DNA from: Cercis canadensis
Taxonomy: Eukaryota > Streptophyta > Magnoliopsida > Fabales > Fabaceae
Length of the DNA: 64,000 bases
NCBI GenBank assembly: GCA_003255065.1
Contig: QAOA01000431.1
Coordinates: forward strand, 1 to 64,000
Direction: 5' to 3'
A program made the translations under genes and the position numbers. The number at the start of each line of letters is the position of its first letter. Position 1 is the stretch's first letter. The notes beneath the pieces are model-generated. The model searched no databases. It had not been told where the DNA came from and worked only from the letters and a program-made list of their open reading frames with translations. Of this stretch, positions 35,159 to 44,300 are shown piece after piece.

Positions 35159-35200
35159 ATATAGATGCCAAGTTTGATGAACCTGGCTTTTGAATTTCAG

Positions 35201-35306
35201 TGGTGCAGTTCATTTCACAGCCTCAAATAATGATTGTGGAGTAAGAGATTTTGATATCAAGAAATTTCAGCTTTTGAAGCATTTTCGGTTCCCATGGCTA
35301 GTGAAT
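35201..35306 (+). pseudogene. WD40 pseudogene exon 7 (donor site lost)
   Basis: Acceptor AATTTCAG. The frame reads 'GAVHFTASNNDCGVRDFDIK' then 'KFQLLKHFRFPWLVN'. The next bases are AAGTTT instead of GTAAGT, as if the GT of the donor had been lost. Confidence 0.83.
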
Positions 35307-35607
35307 AAGTTTTATACTGATGTTGTTCCCCTCCTTTTTTAGGACCTGTAGTTGGATAGTATACACACATGACTGTCTTTCCATGAGAAATTACATTGCC
35401 ATGTATTTTGACAAAATTGAATTGGTCAGCATGAAAGAGCAATATCAGCAATACTCACATTAAAAATTGCTGAAACATTGGGATTTGTTCATAACAATAA
35501 CAAGCCAGTAGGAATTTTGATAATTTTTAAGTTGGATCTGACTCTTACTATGCTCTTTTCTCCTTGTTTTTCTTCCGTTTTTTTTTTCTTCCCTGCCTTT
35601 ATTGCAG

Positions 35608-35694
35608 CATGCTTCCCTGAGTCCAAATGGTAAACTATTGATAATTGTTGGAGACAGCCCTGAAGGAATGTTGGTGGACTCCCAAACTGGGAAG
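35608..35694 (+). pseudogene. WD40 pseudogene exon 8
   Basis: Acceptor ATTGCAG, donor AAG/GTAGTA. Encodes 'HASLSPNGKLLIIVGDSPEG' and 'MLVDSQTGK' without interruption, part of a WD40 blade. Confidence 0.86.
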
Positions 35695-35800
35695 GTAGTA
35701 ATCTGCTCCCTTACTGGTCAACAAACCAAGTGACTCTTTATCCACTATGATCCTAAGAGGGCCTATAAGGGAAACAATTTGCTAATCTGAATTTTTATAA

Positions 35801-36045
35801 GAGTAAAACCCTTGTTTGTTCCTTGAAAGATTGGTTCGGTGACAATTTAGTCCTCCAAAGATTTTCATCGATACTTTAGTCCTTGGAAGATTGTTCTGTC
35901 CACCATTTTCGTCCTCCGCTTCATATTGTGATGTCCCTCGTAGGGACGAAAATGGCTAACAGAACAATCTTTCAAGGACTAAAGTGTCGGTGAAATCTTT
36001 GGAGGATTAAATTGTCACCGAACCAATCTTTCAAGGACTAAACTC
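35801..36045. mobile_element. Mutator-type foldback MITE with 9-bp target-site duplication
   Basis: Two arms of about 120 bases are inverted copies of each other; both contain CCTTGAAAGATTGGTTCGGT, and phrases such as 'GACAATTTA.TCCTCCAAAGAT' and 'ATTTTCGTCC' recur in both. TTTTTATAA stands on both sides (35792-35800 and 36046-36054). Nine bases is the Mutator-superfamily length. No coding capacity. It lies in intron 8, ending about 15 bases before the exon 9 acceptor, where it displaced the original polypyrimidine region. Confidence 0.9.
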
Positions 36046-36061
36046 TTTTTATAATTTGCAG

Positions 36062-36474
36062 ACGATTGTGCCCTTGTGTGGACACTTGGATTACTCGTTT
36101 GCATCCGCATGGGCACCTTGATGGTGTGACATTTGCCACTAGGAACCAGGACAAAACATGCCTGATTTGGGATATGCGAAATGTATCAAAGTCAGTTGCT
36201 GTGCTCAAGGGTAACCTGGGAGCCATCTGATCAGTCGGGTATACTTCTGATGGCCGGTATATGACAGTGGCAGAGCCTGTTGACTTTGTGCATGTCTATG
36301 ACGTGAAAAGTGGGTATGAGAAGGAACAAGAAATTTATTTCTTTGGTGAGATATCAGGAATATCTTTCAGTCCAGACAGGGTCTCTCTTTATTGGGGTTT
36401 GGGATCACACCTATGGCAGTCTTCTTGAGTATGGCCGGTGCTGGAACTACTCATACCTTGATTCGCTGATTTGA
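36062..36474 (+). pseudogene. WD40 pseudogene exon 9 (last exon; extra G, nonsense codon, frameshift)
   Basis: Acceptor TTTGCAG. Reads 'TIVPLCGHLDYSFASAW', then an additional G shifts the frame near 36110. In the next frame 'DGVTFATRNQDKTCLIWDMR' and 'SKSVAVLKGNLGAI' lead to a TGA where CGA is expected. 'SVGYTSDGRYM', 'VDFVHVYDVKSGYEKEQEI' and 'FFGEISGISFSPD' follow. A second shift near 36382 precedes 'FIGVWDHTYGSLLEYGRCWN' and the stop at 36472-36474. These are the last WD40 blades. Confidence 0.9.
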
Positions 36475-36516
36475 GTTGAATATTCAAGGATCGATGAGTA
36501 ACTTGGTGGCTATTTA

Positions 36517-36992
36517 GGGTTTGTTTGGGAGTTAAAATTGGAGGGAAAGAAGAGGAAAAAAAAAAAGGAGTAAATGTGTCAATCCCTTTGTTTGGGAGTT
36601 CAAGATTAAAAAAAGAAAGGAAACCAAGGGGCAACTTCAAACCCTCGCATTCTTTTTTTGCCTCCACTTTTGTGTTCTTCTAATTTGAGAGGTTTTGAGA
36701 GGAAATAATAGTAGTTTATTATTATACCTCTATTTATTTTTTCAAATTCGTTTTCAAACACTATTTAGATAATATTATTAAATTTTATATTAAATATATT
36801 TACTCTATAAATTAAGGATAAATTTGTAAAATTATAAATTTTTATTTATTTATTTTCTTTTCCTCTCCTTTTCCTCATTTTAATCATCTAAACAAAGGAA
36901 ATGAAAACCTCTCCCTTTCCCTTCCCTTTCTTTTCCTCCCTTTTCTCTCTTCTCTTCTCCTTTCCCCTCCAAAAAAACTCTCAAACAGACCT
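36517..36992. mobile_element. PIF/Harbinger-type (Tourist-like) MITE with TTA duplication
   Basis: Ends GGGTTTGTTTGGGAG and, from the other side, AGGTCTGTTTGAGAG, followed by matching GGAGGG(G)AAAG sequence. TTA lies on both sides (36514-36516, 36993-36995). 476 bp, purine/pyrimidine-rich arms, no genes. It is in the former 3' UTR of the WD40 gene. Confidence 0.82.
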
Positions 36993-36995
36993 TTA

Positions 36996-37969
36996 GGCAA
37001 TTGAACAACCTGATACTTATCACAGTCCAAGTGGGTTGATTCATGTACAAATTGAGTGCGTGCAGTTTTACCCAATTTGTTTTGTTGGTGAGGGGGACTT
37101 TATTATCGTCTGTGATATAGGAGGGGATGTACATAAGGGCAGAAGGGAATAATAGTTCAAATCAGGAGAGTAAGAAATGTTGGATATAGTTGATCTTGAG
37201 ATGGTGAGTGTGGCTTCGTAATTTAGAGAACTTGTTATAGTGAAAACTGATTATGGTGAAAATCTACAAGTCATGATGTTCCTTAATCATCAGTCAAGTA
37301 TAAAGAATCAAGTTTCCTCATTGAGGTTATGGCTAAGGAGTGTCCTATGAAACAGAATCCTACTCTTTTCCCAAGAAGCTTAATGATTAAGCACTTCCTC
37401 CATGGACGATGATAGGGCACAAAGAATATCCTTCTCATACCCTGTGCTCCTTTTATCATCACTTCTACCTTCTCAATTTCTTCATCACTTTCGGTCCCTA
37501 GTAAAGTGCTTTTATGCAACTTCCTTTGAGCCATCAAATTCCTTACCTCTTCCTTTGATCTTCATCGTGCTTCGAGTAAGGAGGTCTGTCTCCTCCATTG
37601 ACTGACCTTCAGAACTCACGTTCTTGCTTCCTTGCTCTCCGCTCATCTCCTAAACACGAGTGGACTACACTCTTTCTATAATTGAAGAGTAATTACAATA
37701 TAACTTTTATCATTAACAACAATGGAGCTATACGGTTATCTGGTTTTACAAAAAATGAGGTTACTATATGGTCTACCAGCAAACTTTTTTTTTTTTTGTT
37801 GTTGAATAAATTCATATGATTAATATTTAGAAAAACTATATCATTTATGAAAATAAGTCCAACTTTATCTTCGAATTTATATCATGATCTTAAATTAAGT
37901 TTTCATCTAAGAAATATGAATCTTCTTTAGGTTTTACTGGGAGATTTATTTCTTTTTGAATCTTGTTAT
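36996..37969. other. Former 3' flank of the WD40 gene; no gene seen
   Basis: The first part continues the WD40 3' untranslated region. The rest is AT-rich; I recognise no domain in any frame, no repeat ends and no RNA gene. Confidence 0.5.
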
Positions 37970-38214
37970 ATTAAGTTTAGACAACAAAATATTTAAATAT
38001 TGATATTTTGAAACATATTATTAAAATATTGATATTTTTAGTTTTTTTTAATATAAACCAAAAGACAGTCTAATAGTTGTGCTCATGTCAACCACACACG
38101 CACGACAGGTTGAGTGAGTCACGTCAATTTCATTGGCACAATTGTTGAGTTTGCACGTCAATTTTATTGGCACAGTTGTGAGACTACTTTTTGATTTGTA
38201 TTTAAAATTGAAAA

Positions 38215-38830
38215 TGTTTGTATTTCAATAATATATTTCGAGCACTTTGACCTAAATATTATATTTTTATAATTTTTTTTTTTATATTTATCATACTTTT
38301 AAACTTATTTACCTTAATATTATATTTTAAAAAAAGTTAAAAACTAAAAAAAAAAAATTTAGAGCAATAGGGTCTACTGGACACGCTATGGGCTCGCCGG
38401 TGTGTCCCTACCTAACATGCCACAGCCCATATGGCGTGTCCCACTTCAAAGGTCTTGGAAAGAGAAAAAGAAAGGGGGAAGGGGGCTTGACATAACATCG
38501 TTTCTATCTTTGGAAAGAGAAAAAGAAAAGGGGTTGACATGACATTGTTTATGTGTGTTATAGCCAAAGGGTATGAACAATTTGATTTTTGAATTACGAA
38601 ATTGGGACACGCTACATAGGTCGCAGCGTGTCCAGTAAGGACACGCCAGCTAACCCACGACATGTTCAGTGGGGCCTATAACTCCAATTTTTTTTTTAGT
38701 TTTTTATTTTTTTAAAAATATAATAGTAAGATAAATAAGTTTGAAAGTATGATAAATGTGTAAAAAAATTGTAAAAATATAATATTTGGGTCAAAGTGTC
38801 TATATTTCAAAAGATTAGTATTTTATTGTC
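38215..38830. mobile_element. Long-arm foldback repeat (arms about 235 bp)
   Basis: The left arm (about 38215-38450) and right arm (about 38590-38830) are diverged inverted copies. Shared phrases are 'CACTTTGACC.AAATATTATA', 'TTTATCATACTTT.AAACTTA', 'ACTGGACACGCT' and 'GCGTGTCC'. The centre holds a short internal duplication of 'GGAAAGAGAAAAAGAAA' and 'TTGACATAACAT'. The left arm may extend to about 37970, where 'AGACAACAAAATATTTAAAT' resembles the reverse complement of 38800-38840, with intervening inserted sequence. No transposase; superfamily unknown, Mutator-type foldback possible. Confidence 0.7.
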
Positions 38831-39099
38831 TTAATTTTATTATTCTAGTCATGCACCCGATGGACTTGTGGTTTGAGAAAAAGAAATATTTTCATTGAAG
38901 AATTAAAAAATTAAAATTAAGAAACCAATTGAACAAATGTAAATAGATTGGAAAACCAATTAATCATTCAGATGAATAGAAGAAAGAAAGAAAAATCCAA
39001 CAAATAAACGTTAGGAATCAGGCAACTACAATTTGAAAACCAAAAAGAAAATCTTATAACAGAAATAAATGGTTTTTTTTTTCTTACAAATCTGTTTCT

Positions 39100-39100
39100 N
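39100..39100. other. Single-N join in a T-rich repeat
   Basis: TTACAAATCTGTTTCT occurs directly before the N (39084-39099) and again shortly after it (39117-39132), preceded each time by a T-run. This is another unmerged contig overlap. Confidence 0.75.
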
Positions 39101-39344
39101 ATGTTTTTTTTTTTTTTACAAATCTGTTTCTTAGACTCGAGAAAAATGCATTGAATTATGAAAATTTATAGTTACAATTATGTTTCGGCTTAAAAAATAT
39201 ATTTAGCCATATCCTTGCAATTTGACACGATTATTGTAAGTTTTCAAAAAATATATCTATCCTATCCAAAACTGAGAAGTTAAAATTGAGTTTTGGTTTT
39301 TAAATTTAAAGCCACAAAATGTAAGCAGCAAAAATCTGTGATCC

Positions 39345-39534
39345 AGAAGTAACCAATGAAATTGAGCCAAGTCATCCCCCAAAATCTCGATTCCATGATT
39401 CCCATCCTCACAATGGGTGTTGCTATGAAAAGAGTATATCATGATCTGAGTTGCTAGCCTGTTATTTGTTTCTACTAGCACAATTTTATCATCTAATATT
39501 CTCTCTTGTGTGTTGTCCAGTTGCAGCAGCAAAA
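39345..39534 (+). promoter_or_regulatory. Probable PSAG promoter and 5' UTR
   Basis: The bases upstream of the PSAG start contain a CCAAT motif (39352-39356) and a weak TATA-like TATATCA (39434-39440), about 95 bases before the ATG. Photosynthesis genes commonly have light-responsive I-box or GATA motifs; I see only weak candidates (TATCCTATCC near 39257). The assignment rests mainly on position. Confidence 0.35.
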
Positions 39535-40047
39535 ATGGCAGCCTCATCATCGATGATTTCTTCATCTGCTGCCTTGTCACCCGCTATTCAAGTTCAAGGT
39601 CGTCAAAGGCAGCAGCTGAACCCATCAAACGTGTGCTTCCAAGGCCTCAGACCCCTAACTCTTCCAAGGTCATCTACAATCAGCAACGCCAAAGCTAACA
39701 AAAGGGTTGCTCATGCTGGTGGTGGGGTTCTCAAAATCAAAGCAGAGCTGAACCCAGCTCTGGTAATCAGCCTCAGCACAGGTCTGTCCCTCTTCTTGGG
39801 AAGGTTCGTGTTCTTCAACTTCCAGAGGGAGAACGTGGCCAAACAGGGCTTGCCTGAGCAGAATGGGCTCTCCCACTTCGAAGCAGGGGACACTCGTGCT
39901 AAGGAGTATGTCAGCCTTCTCAAATCCAATGATCCTGTCGGCTTCAACATCGTTGATGTCTTGGCTTGGGGTTCCATTGGTCACATCGTTGCTTACTACA
40001 TCTTGGCCACCTCTAGCAATGGCTATGATCCTAAGTTCTTCGGCTGA
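39535..40047 (+). CDS. PSAG: Photosystem I reaction centre subunit V (PsaG), chloroplast precursor
   Basis: An intact single-exon gene of 170 codons. Residues 1-70 form a Ser/Ala/Arg-rich plastid transit peptide ending 'VLKIKA'. The mature protein starts '[20 protein letters not shown]' and has two membrane helices (about 74-95 and 136-160) with a charged stromal loop '[17 protein letters not shown]' and '[14 protein letters not shown]' between them. The last residues are 'NGYDPKFFG'. These are diagnostic of PsaG, a nuclear-encoded thylakoid subunit that anchors at the edge of photosystem I, stabilises the core-antenna complex and takes part in binding the LHCI belt. The frame is open 28 codons further upstream, but the ATG at 39535 in AAAAATGGCA begins the transit peptide with the usual MA and is preferred. 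Codon use is normal and no lesion is visible. Confidence 0.98.
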   Translation: MAASSSMISSSAALSPAIQVQGRQRQQLNPSNVCFQGLRPLTLPRSSTISNAKANKRVAHAGGGVLKIKAELNPALVISLSTGLSLFLGRFVFFNFQRENVAKQGLPEQNGLSHFEAGDTRAKEYVSLLKSNDPVGFNIVDVLAWGSIGHIVAYYILATSSNGYDPKFFG

Positions 40048-40063
40048 GTTCGCTTCATTCAAT

Positions 40064-40091
40064 TCATCATCATCATCATCATCATCATCAC
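40064..40091. repeat. (ATC)n microsatellite in the PSAG 3' UTR
   Basis: About nine TCA/ATC units starting 17 bases after the PSAG stop codon. Likely length-polymorphic. Confidence 0.9.
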
Positions 40092-40988
40092 TCATTTTCT
40101 GTTTCTAGTCTGTATAGTCTTAAGTTCTTCCTACAATTCGAATCCAACCCTCCTTAAATCTTAATTACTTGTTTCCTTTTCTCTTGCATCTTCTATAATT
40201 TTGTCATTTTGGCCTACAATTTGCTATCAAATTGTTCTTGTGTTTTATTCAGCTGCAACTTTTTCTTTTTCACTTCTCGACATTAATCAACATACTTGTT
40301 AGAATGACTATAGATAACTTTAGTTGGAGAGAAAAATATGTTTTTGAGGTTTATATAGTAATATAATTTTGTGTACAATTATTCAACCAACTGAAAAAGG
40401 ATTATTTCTATATTCCAAATTCATACATCTTGCGCACAATACATATATTTCATAATTGACGGCTCACCTATTAAGATTACATTTACATTACGTGATAAAA
40501 GGAGTAAATTTAATTGAAGTAAAGGTTTCAACTTTGCTGGATAATTTTTTAAAGTTAAAAAGAAACTTGATTCATGTAACCATCTTTTCACTTGTGTGCC
40601 AAGATGAAAGAGAGAGCAAAACCAGGACAACAATTTTGTGTGCTAAAGAGAGGAATTCCAAATAGATGTCCAAAACTAAGAAGGAAAAAGAATATGAACT
40701 GAATAAGTATACAATTTTTTGAAGAGCATCAAGCTTCAAAATGGAACCCAACTTGATAAAATCTCATTTTTCCTCAAAACTGTGAAACCTAACAACATAT
40801 GAGGAATCTCTCTTACGGTGGTTCATATGATTGTTGCTGTAAACCTGTATTACTAAATCAGCAAACAGAGACAAGACAAGGAAATGGCGTACAAGGGGTG
40901 GGCAAAGTAGGTGATCAGCAGCATAGATGAGAGAGAGAAACAACTTATATGCAGTGAGCTAGGTCGGGTCGGGTTCAGTTTCTTAAGG

Positions 40989-41021
<33 letters not shown>

Positions 41022-41359
41022 NTTTTTTTTTTTTTTTTTGGGTGAGTAAAGTTAAGAAATCCTTAACTACACAATCCAAATAAAATAAAATAAAATCCTA
41101 TATTTATATGACAAATTAAAAACAAAATCTGATTAGAATTTAATAAGTTGCTTTATATGGATAGATGGATTCGATAGCCAAATGTGAACGTGTCTTAAGA
41201 TATGAGTAATTGTGCATATTATAAAGATGTATATATTAGTATTATATATATAGTGTAACATATAAGATTGTTATATAGTTTTACAATAAGGTATTGTCTT
41301 GAGTCGGGAACAGGTTAGGAAAAATCTTATCAGCTGCCTTTTATTTTTCAGTACTAATA
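40092..41359. other. PSAG 3' UTR, intergenic region and 5' UTR of the ARID-HMG gene
   Basis: No additional gene is visible. A poly-T run with an N at 41022 spans 40991-41039. TTTTATTTTTCAG at 41339-41351 is a strong splice acceptor nine bases before the ARID-HMG start codon, so that gene probably has an intron in its 5' UTR. Confidence 0.55.
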
Positions 41360-44300
41360 ATGTCGAACCCTGAGGGTGAGGGTGAGGACTTGTCCCTGAC
41401 AAGTACAACTACTGCTGATGCTTCGCCCATTCGGTATCACACTGAGAGCGGAAATGGGCAATCCTTAATCACCCCCGCAAGTGCCACCAAGCCTTATCCA
41501 CCGCCGACCGCCCTCTATGACGAACTTGTTCAAAATTCGGACCTCTTTTGGGAAAAGCTCCAGTCTTTTCACGAATCCTCTGCTACCAAATTTAAGTGAG
41601 TGCCTTTCTCAAAATATACCCTTTACCCCTTCTTCTTGCACTTGATCTCATTTTTATAGCCATAGAAAAAAACAAAAAACTTTATATCGTTTTATTAACT
41701 ATGATCTTAAAATGTATCGGTGATATAAATTTGTCTGCTTTCGATATTTTCTGATCGTTAAGTGGCCAATGACTGGGATTAAAATTTGTAAACTTTTGTA
41801 AATTTAATGTCGGAATTAGCTTGAGAAATGAATTCTGGCCAATTTTTTTTTTTTTTTTTTTTTGAANTTTTTTTTTTTTCTTTTTGAAAAAAAAGCTTGA
41901 GAAATGAAAGTATACAATACACTGAATCATTGATACCATATTACTGTTTGACTATATATCTTAATGTCGAGTCATCTACGATTTTCTGTTATATTTAGAA
42001 ATTACTGTGGTAAAATGTTACATGCTGATGTCAACTTTTCCTCTTCTTTATTTGGTGTGTTGCTGGTTGAATATTCATTTATGAAATCCTCCTTCATGGT
42101 TTAATCGCTTTTTGCTGGTCTAGGCTTGATCTGTACTTTAAAATTACATATAAATGGCAGAATTCTCAATGGAATATTGAAATGTTAAGTAGAACTATAC
42201 AAAATATTAAGCTTGGTAAAGGATAGCTTACTAAATATATAATTTATATCGTATAATTTATTCATGCACCATGCAGTCCTAATATATGCATATATGAGTT
42301 ATTTATTGCTTGAGTTTTGCATGAAATACTTCTCATCCGAATTATAGTTGCACTTCCTTAATGCCTGGTTGATTGGATGTTCTCTCAATATAGTCTTTTG
42401 TTTCTTTCTCTGTATGTGTGCATACACAATGTGTGTCTGCTCTTTGTTTCTTTTCAATTTATGAAGGGAACATATTAGCATTGTAGTGTATTTAAAACCT
42501 TGTTTACAAAAATTGTTATTAACGTACATCTATTGCTCATTGTGGGCATTCTTTTGATTAATCTTCTTCTCTCTTTTTACTGCGCTTGCAGGATTTCCAT
42601 TAGATGCTCCATCTTTACTGTTTCCTTTAGTTTTTATTTCTTCTATTCTGCAGTATTATTTTACAGTTTACTTAAATACATTCATTTTAATGCATTTCAG
42701 CCTGTAGTATCGTTTTTCAAATGTCTTGTAAAACATGCAGAGGAAGTTAATCTGCAATGTCTTCCCACTCCCACTTATGTGTTCTGATTTTAAAGATATT
42801 CTCCTGATTTTCTTGATGAGGAATCACAATTTATATATTTTAATGCATTTCACTCTACAGTATTGTTTTGCGAATGTCCTTTCAAAAACACACTAGTTAA
42901 TCTGCAAAGTCATCCCACCCCCACTTATGTGTTATGATTTTCAAGATACTCGACTAATTTTTTTGTTGAGGAATCATAATATATACACATTCCTTTGATT
43001 TATAATTGAGTAATTAATATTGGCATAGGTAGTCATTTAGTATGTTGGTTAAAATCATTGCAGTTTCTCCTTCAGGTAATATTTTTCCTTGGTTAATTTT
43101 GTTAAATTCACTTTTATGTGTTGCAACCATTCTTTTGAGATTTTTAATCATTTAGTGGACTTAATGTCACTCTTGTTTGGAATCTAGAGCTTTCTCATTT
43201 ATTGAGGATTTCCTTCGCTACTAATTTACTGAATGTATTGTTTTTTATTATTTGCTTTTTTTTGCCTTTTCACCCTTTCTTATGTTTATTCAAGAACCAT
43301 AACACACCTGAAAAGTATGAGCTTATTTATTTATTTGTCTTGCTATTTATTCTCTAGGCATAAATTGTGGAAAGTTTCAGACTGTGAATGAAATGCTTGA
43401 AATAGGTTTAATGGTTCTCTGTAGAAGAAAATGTTTATCAAGAGAAAGTAGCTGTTTAGTTCATTAACACTTAACATTATAGAGTGAGAAGCGTTTTGCA
43501 GATAAAAATATCAACAGCCAAAAGATACACTGTCTATAAGCTGCAACAAGGAATGAGCATAAAAATCATGGTCCATGATGGTAATCCAAGAAAAGTAAAG
43601 TTGAAAGAAATTTCCTTCTATCTTACTTAATCCATGCTGATAGTGATCTGATCCCTTTGGAAACTATTCGTTTTTCCCATTCAACCATTGCAATCCTGGA
43701 ATAACCTTTCATATAAGTCAATCCTGAGAAAATCTTCTTTTATGTTCACTTAGCCAATAGAAGTTATAGAACAGCAACCGAATGTAGCATCAATTGGGAC
43801 CACTGCAAATAGGAAATACAGACGCCCAAGCCATTGATAGTATGGTGAAAGGTGATTAGTTGTCTCTGCTACATCATTGCCTGTGCAAAACCGATCACAA
43901 CTTTTCAAATGCTGAATTTAAACTGATTTCTAACTCACAAAAGTACCTTGAAAGGAACCCTTGCATCCTAGTTCATTTCCACATAAAAAAGCTTGCCTTA
44001 AATGCAGAAAGAGACTTTTCTGGCACCTTTTCAAGAAGGTTATGATAAATGGTGGCTTATGACTTCCAATGAATTAGAAAATATGATGTACCAACAATGT
44101 ATATTTTTTTAAAAAAATTGAAGGCAGTTGGTTGGGTGAGTGAAACTTTTGATCTGATCTGATCTGATTCGACCTTTTCAAAGGTGGGAAAGAAACTTTT
44201 CATATACAACAATTTCAGGTAAAATCATGGTTGAGTTCTACTAATCTAAGATTACTTTGCAAATACGCTTCAATAAGTTGATAGTACTGTCATCACAATG

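Larger units (their letters stand above)
7816..36474 (+). pseudogene. WD40-repeat protein pseudogene (C2A9.03-like), split by nested transposons
   Basis: Nine exon-like blocks, most bounded by AG and GT, give in order the parts of the plant 'uncharacterized WD repeat-containing protein C2A9.03-like' family: an acidic N-terminus starting MSHHQGDDAE, 'GIPWDRLSITREKYRQTRLE', 'NLVWATSKHGVYLMSHFSVI', 'LLVAGGFQGELICK', 'DDNAITNAVEIY', 'CGVRDFDIKKFQ', 'LIIVGDSPEGMLVDSQTGK', 'NQDKTCLIWD' and 'YDVKSGYEKEQEI'. Lesions: a frameshift in exon 1, a lost exon 3 end, a 5.4-kb hAT inside exon 6, a 12-kb copia insertion in intron 6, a non-GT donor after exon 7, and an extra G, a CGA-to-TGA stop and a late frameshift in exon 9. 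Known: WD40 proteins are beta-propeller scaffolds; the molecular role of this family is not established. A functional copy may exist elsewhere. Confidence 0.9.

Noticed and set aside
7816..36474. A functional WD40 gene with giant introns
   Set aside because: Large introns alone would be possible, but exon 6 is split by a hAT with target duplication, and exons 1, 7 and 9 carry frameshifts, a lost donor and a stop.
39451..39534. Upstream in-frame extension of PSAG (28 extra codons)
   Set aside because: The extension is hydrophobic and unlike a transit peptide. The ATG at 39535 begins a standard MA... plastid signal, and the upstream frame starts at a non-ATG codon.
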